From Muribaculaceae bacterium (GTDB taxonomy: Bacteria > Bacteroidota > Bacteroidia > Bacteroidales > Muribaculaceae), in NCBI GenBank assembly GCA_022509065.1, contig JAFLTY010000008.1:1-64000 (forward strand): a stretch of DNA of 64,000 nt. The letters run 5' to 3'. Below the pieces are notes generated by a model. It ran no database searches. It saw only the letters and a program-made list of their open reading frames with translations, and was not told the origin of the DNA. Positions 36,439 through 45,754 of the stretch are shown one piece after another. Positions within the stretch are counted from its first letter, which is position 1. Each line of letters opens with the position of its first letter. The position numbers and the translations under genes are program-made.

Positions 36439-38379
36439 TTATTGTGGTTCTATGGATTGCTGTACTTCTTCAGCTAAAAGCGCTGCAAAGTTACTAATTT
36501 TCATTGAACCTTTATCACCTTCGCCTTGTTTTCGTACGGAAACTTCGTTGTTTTCCTGCTCTTTTTCGCCTACGATAAGCAAGAACGGGATTCTCTTAAG
36601 CTCGTTGTCACGTATTTTGCGACCGATTTTTTCATTACGATCGTCAACTATTGTGCGAATATCCTGATCATTAAGAGTCTTGGCAACCTGCCAGGCATAA
36701 TCATTAAATTTCTCACTGATAGGAAGAACAACAGCCTGCTCGGGTGCAAGCCAAAGAGGGAACTTGCCGGCAGTATGTTCGAGAAGAACCGCTACAAAAC
36801 GTTCCATGGAACCAAAAGGCGCGCGGTGTATCATGACAGGACGATGTTTCTGATTGTCAGCACCGGTATATTCCAATTGGAAACGTTCCGGAAGATTATA
36901 GTCAACCTGGATAGTACCGAGCTGCCAACGACGTCCGATAGCGTCCTTAACCATAAAATCAAGTTTTGGACCATAGAAAGCAGCCTCGCCCAATTCAGTG
37001 CGAGCGTTAATGCCTTTTTCAGCGCAAGCCTCGATTATGGCCTGTTCGGCTTTGTGCCAGTTTTCATCGCTACCGATATATTTTTCTTTGTTATTGGGGT
37101 CGCGTAACGAGATCTGGGCTTCGTAATTATCAAATTTCAATGCTTTGAATATATACAGGATGATATCCATAACTTTTAGGAACTCATCCTTTATTTGATC
37201 GGGAGCACAGAAAATATGCGCGTCATCTTGCGTGAAACCTCTTACGCGAGTCAAGCCATGGAGTTCTCCGGATTGTTCATAGCGATAAACAGTTCCGAAT
37301 TCGGCAAGTCTTAAAGGCAGTTCTCGATATGAGCGTGGGAAAGCTTTAAATATCTCGCAGTGGTGGGGACAGTTCATCGGTTTGAGCAGATATTCCTCAC
37401 CTTCTTCCGGGGTCCGAATGGGCTGGAAAGAATCCTTTCCATATTTGGCATAGTGTCCAGAGGTCACATAAAGTAATTTGTTCCCTATATGAGGGGTAAT
37501 TACCTGCTGATAGCCATATTGCTTCTGAATTTTACGAAGGAACTGTTCCAAACGGTCACGCAAAGCGGCACCTTTAGGAAGCCATAATGGAAGACCTTGA
37601 CCGACATTAGCGGAAAAAGCAAAAAGTTCCATTTCTTTTCCCAATTTGCGGTGGTCGCGTTTTTTTGCTTCTTCAAGCATCACGAGATACTCATCGAGCA
37701 TCTTCTTTTTCGGGAAAGTTATTCCGTAGACACGAAGCAGCTGATTGCGTTTTTCATCGCCGCGCCAATAAGCTCCGGCAAGCGAAGTTATTTTCACAGC
37801 TTTGATGGGTGCTGTATTAGGGATATGGGGACCACGACACAAATCTGTAAAATTACCCTGAGTGTAGGTGGATATCGTTCCGTCTTCAAGTTCCGATATA
37901 AGTTCGCATTTGTAGGTTTCGTTGCGCTCGCCAAACATTTTTAAAGCATCTTCCTTACTGATGTCCGAACGGACAATCGGATTTTTTTGCTGCGCGAGCT
38001 CAAGCATTTTTTTCTCTATGTTCGGTATATCTGCCGCGGTGATACTATGTTGGCCGGGATCGATGTCATAATAGAAACCGTTTTCAATTGCCGGACCGAT
38101 ACCAAACTTAACTCCAGGATATAATTCTTGCAAAGCTTCGGCAAGTAGATGAGCCGAACTGTGCCAGAAAGCGTGTTTTCCTTCTGCATCATCCCATTTA
38201 AACAGTTTTATTGTGGCATCCTCGGTTATGGGACGAGTCAAATCCCATTCTTTATCGTTTACCGAAGCTGCAAGCACGTCCTGTGCAAGACGTGGGCTGA
38301 TAGATTCTGCTATTGCCAATGGTGTTACACCATTTTCATACTCTTTGACTGTATTGTCAGGAAAAGTTATTTTTATCAT
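36439..38379 (-). CDS. thrS: Threonyl-tRNA synthetase
   Basis: 646 residues from ATG 38379, where the TGS domain begins ([20 protein letters not shown]). Then the editing domain with [11 protein letters not shown], the class II core (motif 2 region [20 protein letters not shown], zinc-site residues in [10 protein letters not shown]) and the anticodon-binding domain. The 14-residue longer frame lacks family support. First gene of the infC-rpmI-rplT operon. Confidence 0.97.
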   Translation of the reverse strand: MIKITFPDNTVKEYENGVTPLAIAESISPRLAQDVLAASVNDKEWDLTRPITEDATIKLFKWDDAEGKHAFWHSSAHLLAEALQELYPGVKFGIGPAIENGFYYDIDPGQHSITAADIPNIEKKMLELAQQKNPIVRSDISKEDALKMFGERNETYKCELISELEDGTISTYTQGNFTDLCRGPHIPNTAPIKAVKITSLAGAYWRGDEKRNQLLRVYGITFPKKKMLDEYLVMLEEAKKRDHRKLGKEMELFAFSANVGQGLPLWLPKGAALRDRLEQFLRKIQKQYGYQQVITPHIGNKLLYVTSGHYAKYGKDSFQPIRTPEEGEEYLLKPMNCPHHCEIFKAFPRSYRELPLRLAEFGTVYRYEQSGELHGLTRVRGFTQDDAHIFCAPDQIKDEFLKVMDIILYIFKALKFDNYEAQISLRDPNNKEKYIGSDENWHKAEQAIIEACAEKGINARTELGEAAFYGPKLDFMVKDAIGRRWQLGTIQVDYNLPERFQLEYTGADNQKHRPVMIHRAPFGSMERFVAVLLEHTAGKFPLWLAPEQAVVLPISEKFNDYAWQVAKTLNDQDIRTIVDDRNEKIGRKIRDNELKRIPFLLIVGEKEQENNEVSVRKQGEGDKGSMKISNFAALLAEEVQQSIEPQ

Positions 38380-38441
38380 TATATCTGTAATTTTCTCATT
38401 CGATATGTCGGTAACGCGCATTTGTTACGCGTTTTACCTTG

Positions 38442-38472
38442 CAAAGGTACGCATTTCTTTTCAATCCACAAA
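38442..38472 (-). promoter_or_regulatory. thrS operon promoter
   Basis: Minus strand TTTG (38472-38469), 19-nt spacer and TACCTTTG (38449-38442): a consensus promoter. The leader is about 57 nt and contains GTAACGCG-type partial inverted repeats around 38411-38437. Confidence 0.75.
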
Positions 38473-38512
38473 ACCCCAACAACTTGCTCAAAACTTTACT
38501 CAAAATTCCTAT

Positions 38513-38665
38513 TCAGAGTAATTTAAGTTTGCCTGCCCCTTTTTGTTTTTCTTGCTTGACGAAGTGCAGTTGTTCCGAGGCTTCGATAGTATTGTTTTTA
38601 TGTTCTACGTATATGTCGTTATATCTATTATACTTTGGGTTTAAAATAATGGTCGCATATGACAT
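38513..38665 (-). CDS. Possible small protein after rsmI
   Basis: A 50-codon frame starting at ATG 38665, 16 bp after the rsmI stop. The product is hydrophilic (MSYATIILNPKYNRYNDIYV at the start, Lys-rich end) and could be translationally coupled to rsmI. No family is recognised; chance is possible because the region is AT-rich. Confidence 0.3.
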   Translation of the reverse strand: MSYATIILNPKYNRYNDIYVEHKNNTIEASEQLHFVKQEKQKGAGKLKLL

Positions 38666-38681
38666 TTCAGAAGATATATTC

Positions 38682-39410
38682 TCAATCGCTGTCTTGTCGG
38701 TCAGTATATTTATTTTTGTGTTCTTTTTTATGAGGTGTAGGCAATGCACCTACGATTATCACAAATTCACCTCGCGGTGTATTTAACGAAAAATAATCGA
38801 GGAGTTCTTTAAGATTGCCGCAGCGCGTTTCTTCAAACATCTTTGATATTTCACGTGACACGGATGCCGGACGGTTCTCACCGCATGCGTCACATAGTTC
38901 TTTGAGCGTGCGGACTAATCGTACAGGAGATTCATACATAATATTAGTCACAGAACTCTCGGCAATTTCTTGAAGTCTGGTTTTCCTTCCTTTTTTCAAT
39001 GGCAAAAAGCCTTGAAAAGTAAACCTATCGCATGGGAGGCCTGAATTAATCAAAGCAGGCACAAAGGCAGTTGCACCCGGTAAAGTTATAACGGTAATAC
39101 CTGCTTCACGACAGCTGCGAGACAACATAAATCCCGGATCAGAGATGCCCGGAGTGCCTGCGTCGCTAATCAACGCCACATTCTCACCATTTATAATTCT
39201 ATCTACGATATGGCCACAGTTATCATGTTCGTTAAATTTATGATGGCTTGCCAGTGGCCGGTTGACCCCGAAATGTTTCAATAGTGGTGAACTCGTACGT
39301 GTATCTTCTGCCAGAATAATATCCACACTATTTAAAATCTCGATTGCTCGAGGTGTCATATCGGCAAGATTACCAACAGGTGTCGGTACTATATAAAGAG
39401 TCCCGGCCAT
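38682..39410 (-). CDS. rsmI: 16S rRNA (cytidine-1402 2'-O)-methyltransferase RsmI
   Basis: 242 residues from ATG 39410. Tetrapyrrole-methylase fold with LYIVPTPVGNLADMTPRA, LAEDTRTSSPLL, LISDAGTPGISDPG and FQGFLPLKKGRK. It modifies C1402 in the ribosomal P site. The C-terminal part is short compared with the E. coli enzyme, as I expect for Bacteroidota. The start overlaps the upstream stop as TGATG. Confidence 0.93.
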   Translation of the reverse strand: MAGTLYIVPTPVGNLADMTPRAIEILNSVDIILAEDTRTSSPLLKHFGVNRPLASHHKFNEHDNCGHIVDRIINGENVALISDAGTPGISDPGFMLSRSCREAGITVITLPGATAFVPALINSGLPCDRFTFQGFLPLKKGRKTRLQEIAESSVTNIMYESPVRLVRTLKELCDACGENRPASVSREISKMFEETRCGNLKELLDYFSLNTPRGEFVIIVGALPTPHKKEHKNKYTDRQDSD

Positions 39411-40330
39411 CAACGCGCATAATGTGGTTTAATAATAGAGAGAAAATCTTCTACTTCCGGAACGGTCATATCCCATCCGTACTTTTCTTGAAGATGATTT
39501 TTTGCATCCTCAAAAGTAGTTAAAGTCGCGAGTTCATCAAGAGTCTCCGCAAAGTCAATGTCATTTTGGTTGAATAAAGAGCGTCTGAATCTGAACTTAT
39601 CGTTTAACGTAAATACTTTCTTAAGATTCACTGCCCCCTTTCGGCTCAACATTTCATCGACGCGTATTTCATCAAAACGACTTTCACCAATACTCTGAAA
39701 ATCAGTTTGTGAATCTACATCCTCAACTATATCCGAAGAAGCATTTTCATAGACGTTATTCTCCTCTTCATTTGTTTCGTCGCTAAGCACAATGGGTATT
39801 ATAACATCTTCGTCAATACCAGCATCAGTTGTCGAATTTGCAGTATCGGATTCAGAATCTGCCGCAAGATTGTGGGTGGGTTCTACCGATGTTATTTCTG
39901 CAGTGATATCATCTTTTGGATGTTTGTCTGTATAGTCATCTTCGTTGGCCAAGTCAGATACGGAGTCTTCAGATTCGGAAATTACTTTTCTTTCCGCAGA
40001 ATTATCTTCTTCGCCGCAGTGAATCGCTTCTAAAGCCTGCGCCATTTCATCATCAACTTCATCACTCACGGCCTCTTGTTCTTTAACTTCATCTTTTGCG
40101 AGTGCATGTTCAAGAGTTTCGTTTTCTTTCAAATCGTTTTCTATATTGCATGTGGCTTCTTCTATGGGATGGTCGTTCAGATAGCTTTTTAAGTTTTCAT
40201 ATAAGGCCATGTATTCTTCGAATTTACGGCCTAAAAGATTGCGTACTGTTTGATTATCTCGTCTCGAAAGCACGTGTAACAAACCTTCTATCTCAGCGTT
40301 AAGTTGAATAAGTTTCTCGATATTATCCAT
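39410..40330 (-). CDS. Acidic hypothetical protein
   Basis: 306 residues. A helical N-terminus (MDNIEKLIQLNAEIEGLLHV), a long Glu/Asp-rich low-complexity middle (about 65-215), and a more conserved-looking C-terminal domain (FTLNDKFRFRRSLFNQNDID, ending near EVEDFLSIIKPHY). No known domain is certain; similar acidic proteins occur next to rsmI in Bacteroidetes. No signal peptide. Translationally coupled to rsmI. Confidence 0.65.
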   Translation of the reverse strand: MDNIEKLIQLNAEIEGLLHVLSRRDNQTVRNLLGRKFEEYMALYENLKSYLNDHPIEEATCNIENDLKENETLEHALAKDEVKEQEAVSDEVDDEMAQALEAIHCGEEDNSAERKVISESEDSVSDLANEDDYTDKHPKDDITAEITSVEPTHNLAADSESDTANSTTDAGIDEDVIIPIVLSDETNEEENNVYENASSDIVEDVDSQTDFQSIGESRFDEIRVDEMLSRKGAVNLKKVFTLNDKFRFRRSLFNQNDIDFAETLDELATLTTFEDAKNHLQEKYGWDMTVPEVEDFLSIIKPHYAR

Positions 40331-40356
40331 GATTCTATATTTTTCTCTTTTCTAAT

Positions 40357-41739
40357 TTATATCCAGGGTTCAAGTTTGTTTAGTAATAACTTTTTAAGAG
40401 CCAAACGCAATTCGTTTCTCGAACAATAAAAATTATTTACCATTATTACAACAACATGTGTCGGATTGCCTTTGATATCAGTAACATATCCCGCATAAGA
40501 CTGTACCGAATTAACACTTCCTGTCTTAAATGCCAATCTGCCTTTCAATGGAGTGTCAGCCATAAAAGATTTCATTGTACCGCTGACCCCGGATACCGGG
40601 AACAAACCAAGATATCTCTCACGGTATTCACTTTTGACCATCCACTCAAGCACTTGACCCAGATAACGAGGAGATATATTATTTATTCGCGACAATCCGC
40701 TGCCGTCATATATTCGATTGAACTCCGGTTGTAATCCCCTTGACGACCATAGTTTGCTTTGAGTGTCAAGAGCTTCATTTCGATCACCATAATGTTCACC
40801 GAACATTCTAAGCACAGATTCAGCGAACATATTATCGCTTCGAACCATAAGACTGCGGAGAATCTCATCAATTAAAACAGACTTATGAGTCAATAACAAC
40901 GTTCGCTCAGTCTTACCGCTTGGATATAAGGTTATTTTAATGTCATTGGCTTGCAATCTGTTAACAAGCATTTCACGAAAGGTGTTAAAGGGATAAGGCA
41001 TCGATGTATTGACGCGCGCTTTGGGATCGGTGGCATATTGTTTACCCATGATTATTAAAGAGTCAGAATATACTCCGCGAATCATATCCAAACCCTTAGT
41101 CCAGGGATTTTTCCACACTGTGTATTTAAGACCCGGGACAGGAGAAGATGTCTTACCTGTAGCGGGAAAGATGCCGAAATAATTGTCACACCAGTTAAAA
41201 TCAAAAGCACCGGCAGCGTAAGACCAACACACATCACCTATGGGCCATGTCGAGAGAGGGCCTTCGGGATAATCATGCATCTCATCAACCCTCGCAAGAA
41301 TAATATCACCATTGATCTTTCTTACTCCCTTGTCTTGTAAAGCAATAACAATCTCTTTAAGGAAACCGGCAGTTTTTTTGAAATATTCACTTTCTAACGT
41401 TGGGTCTCCGGAAGCTTTGATGATTAAATCGCCGTTCCATTCTCCTTGGGCGCCTGCTGCTCCGGTGAGATATACTTTTGTTTCAAAACGGAAATCCGAA
41501 TCTATTAGACTCATGGCAGTGGCACTTGTATAACTCTTGGTTATACTTGCGGGAATAAGACATTTATCGGCCTCTGATTCAAAAACAACAGTGTCGGCTT
41601 GAAGATCTTTTATATATATGCCAATCGAGGAATGCTTTTCACCTTTGATGCCAAGTATTTCTTTGGCATCAGTTGACATAGCATACAACGAGAATGCTAT
41701 AATTATCGTAAAAGTACTTATGAAATTTTTAACAGACAT
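40357..41739 (-). CDS. dacB: D-alanyl-D-alanine carboxypeptidase/endopeptidase, PBP4 type
   Basis: Class C penicillin-binding protein (peptidase family S13), 460 residues from ATG 41739 with a signal peptide. Active-site motifs: SITK (catalytic Ser) near residue 65, SDN in VRSDNMFAES, and KTG in AFKTGSVN. It trims terminal D-Ala or cuts D-Ala-DAP cross-links in the periplasm. In the same direction as the acidic gene and rsmI, with 26 bp spacing. Confidence 0.93.
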   Translation of the reverse strand: MSVKNFISTFTIIIAFSLYAMSTDAKEILGIKGEKHSSIGIYIKDLQADTVVFESEADKCLIPASITKSYTSATAMSLIDSDFRFETKVYLTGAAGAQGEWNGDLIIKASGDPTLESEYFKKTAGFLKEIVIALQDKGVRKINGDIILARVDEMHDYPEGPLSTWPIGDVCWSYAAGAFDFNWCDNYFGIFPATGKTSSPVPGLKYTVWKNPWTKGLDMIRGVYSDSLIIMGKQYATDPKARVNTSMPYPFNTFREMLVNRLQANDIKITLYPSGKTERTLLLTHKSVLIDEILRSLMVRSDNMFAESVLRMFGEHYGDRNEALDTQSKLWSSRGLQPEFNRIYDGSGLSRINNISPRYLGQVLEWMVKSEYRERYLGLFPVSGVSGTMKSFMADTPLKGRLAFKTGSVNSVQSYAGYVTDIKGNPTHVVVIMVNNFYCSRNELRLALKKLLLNKLEPWI

Positions 41740-41863
41740 ATTCCAGTGTTTTTGTGCAAAATTAGGCAATATTCTTGAATATCCAAAGTAAAAACCGTAA
41801 CTTTACAGCCTGTTTTTTCAACAACAAAACAAACTCGAACAATCATACATAAAATTATTAAAT

Positions 41864-42826
41864 ATGATTTTAACTGAAAAAATAAGCGAGCTCATCACCG
41901 AATGGTTTGCCAATATCTCCTACCCTTCAGAACCATCAGGTTTATTTGATCCGATCGAATATACACTTCGCTCTGGTGGCAAACGCCTCAGACCGGCGCT
42001 TCTTTTAGCTGCTGTCAATGCTTTTGGAGGTGACATGCAAAGTGTGCGAAATCAATGCATAGGGATAGAGATGTTTCACAATTTCACCTTGTTGCACGAT
42101 GACGTAATGGATAACAGCGATGTGCGTCGCGGCCAACCTACTGTTCATCGTAAATGGAATGAAAACACGGCCATTTTGTCCGGTGATACTATGCTGACGT
42201 TAGCCACTCAATATATATGTGATTGCCCCGATAATAAAATCCGTCAGATACTTGACACCTTTAACACTACGGCTCTCGAAGTGTATTGTGGTCAGCAATA
42301 TGACATGGACTTTGAAAATCGCTCAGATGTTTCGGTAGAGGAATATATCGAAATGATAAGACTGAAAACATCGGTCTTGCTTGGATGCGCTCTTAAAATA
42401 GGTGCAATTATGTCAGGCGCCGACTCAAAGTCAACCGATGCGATTTATAACTTTGGTGTCAATCTTGGTCTTGGATTTCAACTTCGTGACGATTATTTGG
42501 ACACTTTTGGCGACCCCTTGATTTTTGGCAAACATCTGGGAGGTGATATCCTTAACGATAAGAAGACTTGGTTGATGATAATGGCTTCAAACGAAGACAC
42601 TTCGGGAGTTATGGAAAAAGCTTTGCAAGGTCGTTATGAAGAGAATGAAAAAATATCTAAGGTTACAGAAACTTATCGGATTCTGCAACTGGACAAAAGG
42701 ATACTCGAATTAATCAGTCATTATTCCAATTTGGCTGTGCGCGAACTTGAAAGTCTTCAAATAAGCTCTGACTCAAAACGTTATTTTATTGAACTTATTG
42801 ACACACTTGAAACAAGAATGATTTAG
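41864..42826 (+). CDS. Polyprenyl (trans-isoprenyl diphosphate) synthase
   Basis: 320 residues. First aspartate-rich motif LLHDDVMDNSDVRRG (near 83), second LRDDYLDTFGD (near 208), and GGKRLRPALL near the N-terminus, defining the trans-polyprenyl synthase family. It extends farnesyl diphosphate to a longer chain, in Bacteroidetes probably for menaquinone; chain length is not readable here. tatD follows after 13 bp. Confidence 0.92.
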   Translation: MILTEKISELITEWFANISYPSEPSGLFDPIEYTLRSGGKRLRPALLLAAVNAFGGDMQSVRNQCIGIEMFHNFTLLHDDVMDNSDVRRGQPTVHRKWNENTAILSGDTMLTLATQYICDCPDNKIRQILDTFNTTALEVYCGQQYDMDFENRSDVSVEEYIEMIRLKTSVLLGCALKIGAIMSGADSKSTDAIYNFGVNLGLGFQLRDDYLDTFGDPLIFGKHLGGDILNDKKTWLMIMASNEDTSGVMEKALQGRYEENEKISKVTETYRILQLDKRILELISHYSNLAVRELESLQISSDSKRYFIELIDTLETRMI

Positions 42827-42839
42827 ATCTGTTTCTAAA

Positions 42840-43601
42840 ATGCAGTTGACTGATACTCATACCCATTTATATTATCTTGAGGAAGCCAAAGACGCTGTAA
42901 ATAGAGCCATAAACAACGGTGTGACGCATTTGATAATGCCTTGCGTGGACGTTCAGAGCATAGAACCCATGCAAGCATTGGCTAAGAGTTTCCCCGATAA
43001 TATTCGTATTACAAAAGGGCTTCATCCTACCGAGGTAAATGATGACGCAGAATATCTCGTCAAGACAATCTTCGAACAACTTGAAGATGATAAACAATGT
43101 ATAGCTGTGGGTGAAATCGGCATTGATCTCTATTGGGACAAAACATATCGTTCTAAACAAATGCAGATTTTTGATATGCAGTTGCAGAAAGCAAAAAGTT
43201 GGGAGCTGCCGGTTGTAATACATTGTCGCGAAGGACTTGAAGAGACACTCGAAGTATTATCCGCTTTTCCTGACCTTCCCTGTGTCTTTCATTGTTTCGG
43301 CGGCTCTACATCCGAAGCCGAACACATTTTAAGTGATTATTCAAACGCATATTTCGGCATAGGAGGTGTCGTTACTTTTAAAAACAATCAATTATCAGAC
43401 GCAGTTCAAGTTATCCCCGTCAATAGGATTCTGTTAGAAACGGACTCTCCCTATCTTGCTCCCGTTCCTTATAGGGGAAAACAAAATGAAAGTGCTTACC
43501 TGCCTCTGATAGCTTCGACAGTTGCCAAAATAAAGAACATGGATCTGGAGGAGTTTGGCAATATAACAAGCCAAAATTCAGTTCGTCTTTTCGGTTTTTA
43601 A
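42840..43601 (+). CDS. tatD: TatD family deoxyribonuclease
   Basis: 253 residues of the amidohydrolase-like TatD family. The metal site includes THTHLYY at the N-terminus, GEIGIDLYWD, VIHCREG, FHCFGGS and LLETDSPYLAPVP. Members are metal-dependent 3'-5' DNases, some acting as D-aminoacyl-tRNA deacylases. Co-directional with the polyprenyl synthase. Confidence 0.92.
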   Translation: MQLTDTHTHLYYLEEAKDAVNRAINNGVTHLIMPCVDVQSIEPMQALAKSFPDNIRITKGLHPTEVNDDAEYLVKTIFEQLEDDKQCIAVGEIGIDLYWDKTYRSKQMQIFDMQLQKAKSWELPVVIHCREGLEETLEVLSAFPDLPCVFHCFGGSTSEAEHILSDYSNAYFGIGGVVTFKNNQLSDAVQVIPVNRILLETDSPYLAPVPYRGKQNESAYLPLIASTVAKIKNMDLEEFGNITSQNSVRLFGF

Positions 43602-43734
43602 ACCTTTTACGACAATAAAAACCCGTAAAAACAATAATTATTATCGAAAAATAATCTTTCGTTGCAACAAAATACCACACACTGATGTTTGTATATATAT
43701 AACTAAAAAAACACACAAATAAAACATCACACTT

Positions 43735-44289
43735 ATGAAAACTATTAATGTAAAAATGATTGAGGGCACACGACTCTGGTGGCTCATTCTGTGCGTAGGA
43801 ATTCTTCTTGTAATCGGAGGATTTGCTTATTGGCTATGGCCTGCAGCCGGTTTTGCTGTAGCATCACAAATCTTCGGTTGGTTGCTTATTGCTGCCGGCA
43901 TCGTACAACTGTGTGTTGCGGCTGGCCCCAATCACGCCAAACAATGGGGTTGGTGGCTTGTTGGTGGCGTTATAGACATTTTCATCGGATTTATGCTTGT
44001 ACGCTCAATTATCCTTAGCGAGGTTGTTTTCCCTTATTTTTTAGCTTTTATCTTTATTTTCTGGGGCTTCGAATCTTTTGTTCGTTGCGGTCAGGGAGGC
44101 AAGCTTTGGTGGCTAAGATTGATCAACGGCATTCTTATGTGCATAATCGGATACTTCTTCCTTGAAGCAGGTTGGATAAGCAATATGTGGATGGTTTCGT
44201 TCTTAGCTTCAATAGCTTTTATTTATTGGGGTTTCACACTCGCAATAAGCGCTTATGCAATGCGTCCGAAATCTATCGAAAACGAATAA
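43735..44289 (+). CDS. HdeD/DUF308-like six-helix membrane protein
   Basis: 184 residues with six hydrophobic segments arranged in pairs, tryptophan- and glycine-rich (WWLILCVGILLVIGGFAYWL), matching the HdeD/DUF308 family. E. coli HdeD is induced under acid stress, but the function of the family is not defined. It is closed by a classical terminator. Confidence 0.75.
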   Translation: MKTINVKMIEGTRLWWLILCVGILLVIGGFAYWLWPAAGFAVASQIFGWLLIAAGIVQLCVAAGPNHAKQWGWWLVGGVIDIFIGFMLVRSIILSEVVFPYFLAFIFIFWGFESFVRCGQGGKLWWLRLINGILMCIIGYFFLEAGWISNMWMVSFLASIAFIYWGFTLAISAYAMRPKSIENE

Positions 44290-44328
44290 CCTCTTACTTT
44301 AGCCCCCATTATAAAAACATAATATATC

Positions 44329-44359
44329 AAGCCGCTTCAATCTTCTGAAGCGGCTTTTT
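44329..44359 (+). terminator. Intrinsic terminator after HdeD-like gene
   Basis: AAGCCGCTTCA (44329-44339), 6-nt loop and TGAAGCGGCTT (44346-44356), then a T run to 44359. Confidence 0.88.
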
Positions 44360-44388
44360 ATATTCAAGTTATTAAAGAAATATTATTG

Positions 44389-44964
44389 CTATTCGTTAGT
44401 CTGCAACAAATCATAATAATTCTTGAATCTACTCAGTTGTTTTAGTCCAATCGCAAGACCTATTAGTCCTCCAACAATCATACCGTAAATAGTGAATCGG
44501 TTTGCATCGACTGCCAGTCCGAAAACAAAGGCGGCTCCGAATGCCATAGGCAATCCCGCAACTATTCCTATTTTATGTAATTGCCAGTTTTTGGCGGCTG
44601 TTGCGGATACCTCTTTTATAGTTGAAGTATATACATTTATTTGTTTTATTCTAATTAGCAGATAGCTATCAAAAATGACCGCAATTACAAAAAAAACATC
44701 CCAATAAATCAGGGAAACGAATCTGTATGTTTCGACAACTTGAGGGTTGTATAAGAAAAATAGAGTCATATAGATTATCATAATAATCTCAACCGCTATA
44801 AAACACCAATATTTCTTTATTAATTTAGTTTGAGCAGTCTTATAGTTATTTTTCTTCATTTTTTGTATCAACAGTTTGTTCTCGTTTTCAAGATGTGATA
44901 TCCGTTGATTCAAATCCTGCCACATAGCTTTGATACTACTGTCCAAATCATCCGTCGTTTTCAT
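44389..44964 (-). CDS. Membrane protein coupled to ECF sigma factor, possible anti-sigma
   Basis: 191 residues. A cytosolic N-terminus with a coiled-coil-like segment (NQRISHLENENKLLIQKMKK) precedes four hydrophobic helices (about 53-71, 84-104, 133-152, 155-173). Its start overlaps the sigma-factor stop, so the two are translationally coupled. No zinc-binding anti-sigma or FecR domain is visible; an anti-sigma role is inferred from gene context only. Confidence 0.65.
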   Translation of the reverse strand: MKTTDDLDSSIKAMWQDLNQRISHLENENKLLIQKMKKNNYKTAQTKLIKKYWCFIAVEIIMIIYMTLFFLYNPQVVETYRFVSLIYWDVFFVIAVIFDSYLLIRIKQINVYTSTIKEVSATAAKNWQLHKIGIVAGLPMAFGAAFVFGLAVDANRFTIYGMIVGGLIGLAIGLKQLSRFKNYYDLLQTNE

Positions 44965-45452
44965 TATCTGCCCATTTTAATTAATTTTTCTTTGATGCGT
45001 TTTATTTTGACTGCAACTGTGTTGCGGTTTAGACCCGTGAGCTGGGAAATTTCATCGTAACTCATTTCATCAAGCCACATAAGAATTATCGCTCTTTCTT
45101 CGAATCTAAGCTGAAGTATTAATTCATGAAGCATTTTATATTCTTCCTTTGTTGAATAGTGAGCTTCTCCTTCCGGCATATCAATAAGGGTTTGCACCGA
45201 AACTTTATTTATTTTTTTGTTTTTGCGGCGGAAAGAAATGCAGGTATTGAAGCTGACCCTATAAATCCAGGTAGATAATTTAGAATCGTTGTTGAATTTG
45301 TCCAACCCTCTCCAAATATTATAAAACACCTCTTGTCTTAAATCCTTGAATTCTTCGGAATCGGTCGAGAAATAATAACATATCCTGGTGATGACTCCAC
45401 CAAACCTGTTTATGGCATCCTCAAACTCTTTATCTTTATTAATTGTATTCAT
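44964..45452 (-). CDS. ECF-type RNA polymerase sigma factor
   Basis: 162 residues. Region 2 (DLRQEVFYNIWRGLDKFNND, STWIYRVSFNTC) and region 4 with a helix-turn-helix (LDEMSYDEISQLTGLNRNTV) are both clear; region 3 is absent as in all ECF factors. Controlled presumably by the coupled membrane protein. The adjacent divergent gene encodes an exported Trp-rich protein and could be a target. Confidence 0.9.
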   Translation of the reverse strand: MNTINKDKEFEDAINRFGGVITRICYYFSTDSEEFKDLRQEVFYNIWRGLDKFNNDSKLSTWIYRVSFNTCISFRRKNKKINKVSVQTLIDMPEGEAHYSTKEEYKMLHELILQLRFEERAIILMWLDEMSYDEISQLTGLNRNTVAVKIKRIKEKLIKMGR

Positions 45453-45642
45453 CTATAATATTTCATTCATATATATGACGCATATTTGTATAATTAGTTT
45501 CATTCACTCGTCATTTCTTTTATGATGATCTTGGAGGTGAAGAGCTATGAGGACGATTAAATATTTATCATATCCCAGAGTTTTTATTTAAAGCTTATGA
45601 ACAAATATATACAACCTTTTTTATGAATTTGGTGTTTTATTT

Positions 45643-45672
45643 TTGTTAATCATAATATTTTAATTAACTTTG
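45643..45672 (+). promoter_or_regulatory. Promoter of Trp/Asn-rich protein gene
   Basis: TTTG (45643-45646), 18-nt spacer and TAACTTTG (45665-45672). The leader is about 80 nt. Apart from this, 45453-45754 is AT-rich with no other feature recognised. Confidence 0.6.
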
Positions 45673-45754
45673 AATTGAAGTTAAACTTTTTAGACAGTTT
45701 CATGTCTAATTATCAAATCTTTCATCTCTCTTGTTTATCATAAAAATCACGGTT

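Noticed and set aside
38439-38786. 115-codon hydrophobic plus-strand frame near thrS
   Set aside because: It is antisense to rsmI and to the thrS promoter region; hydrophobicity reflects T-rich sequence.
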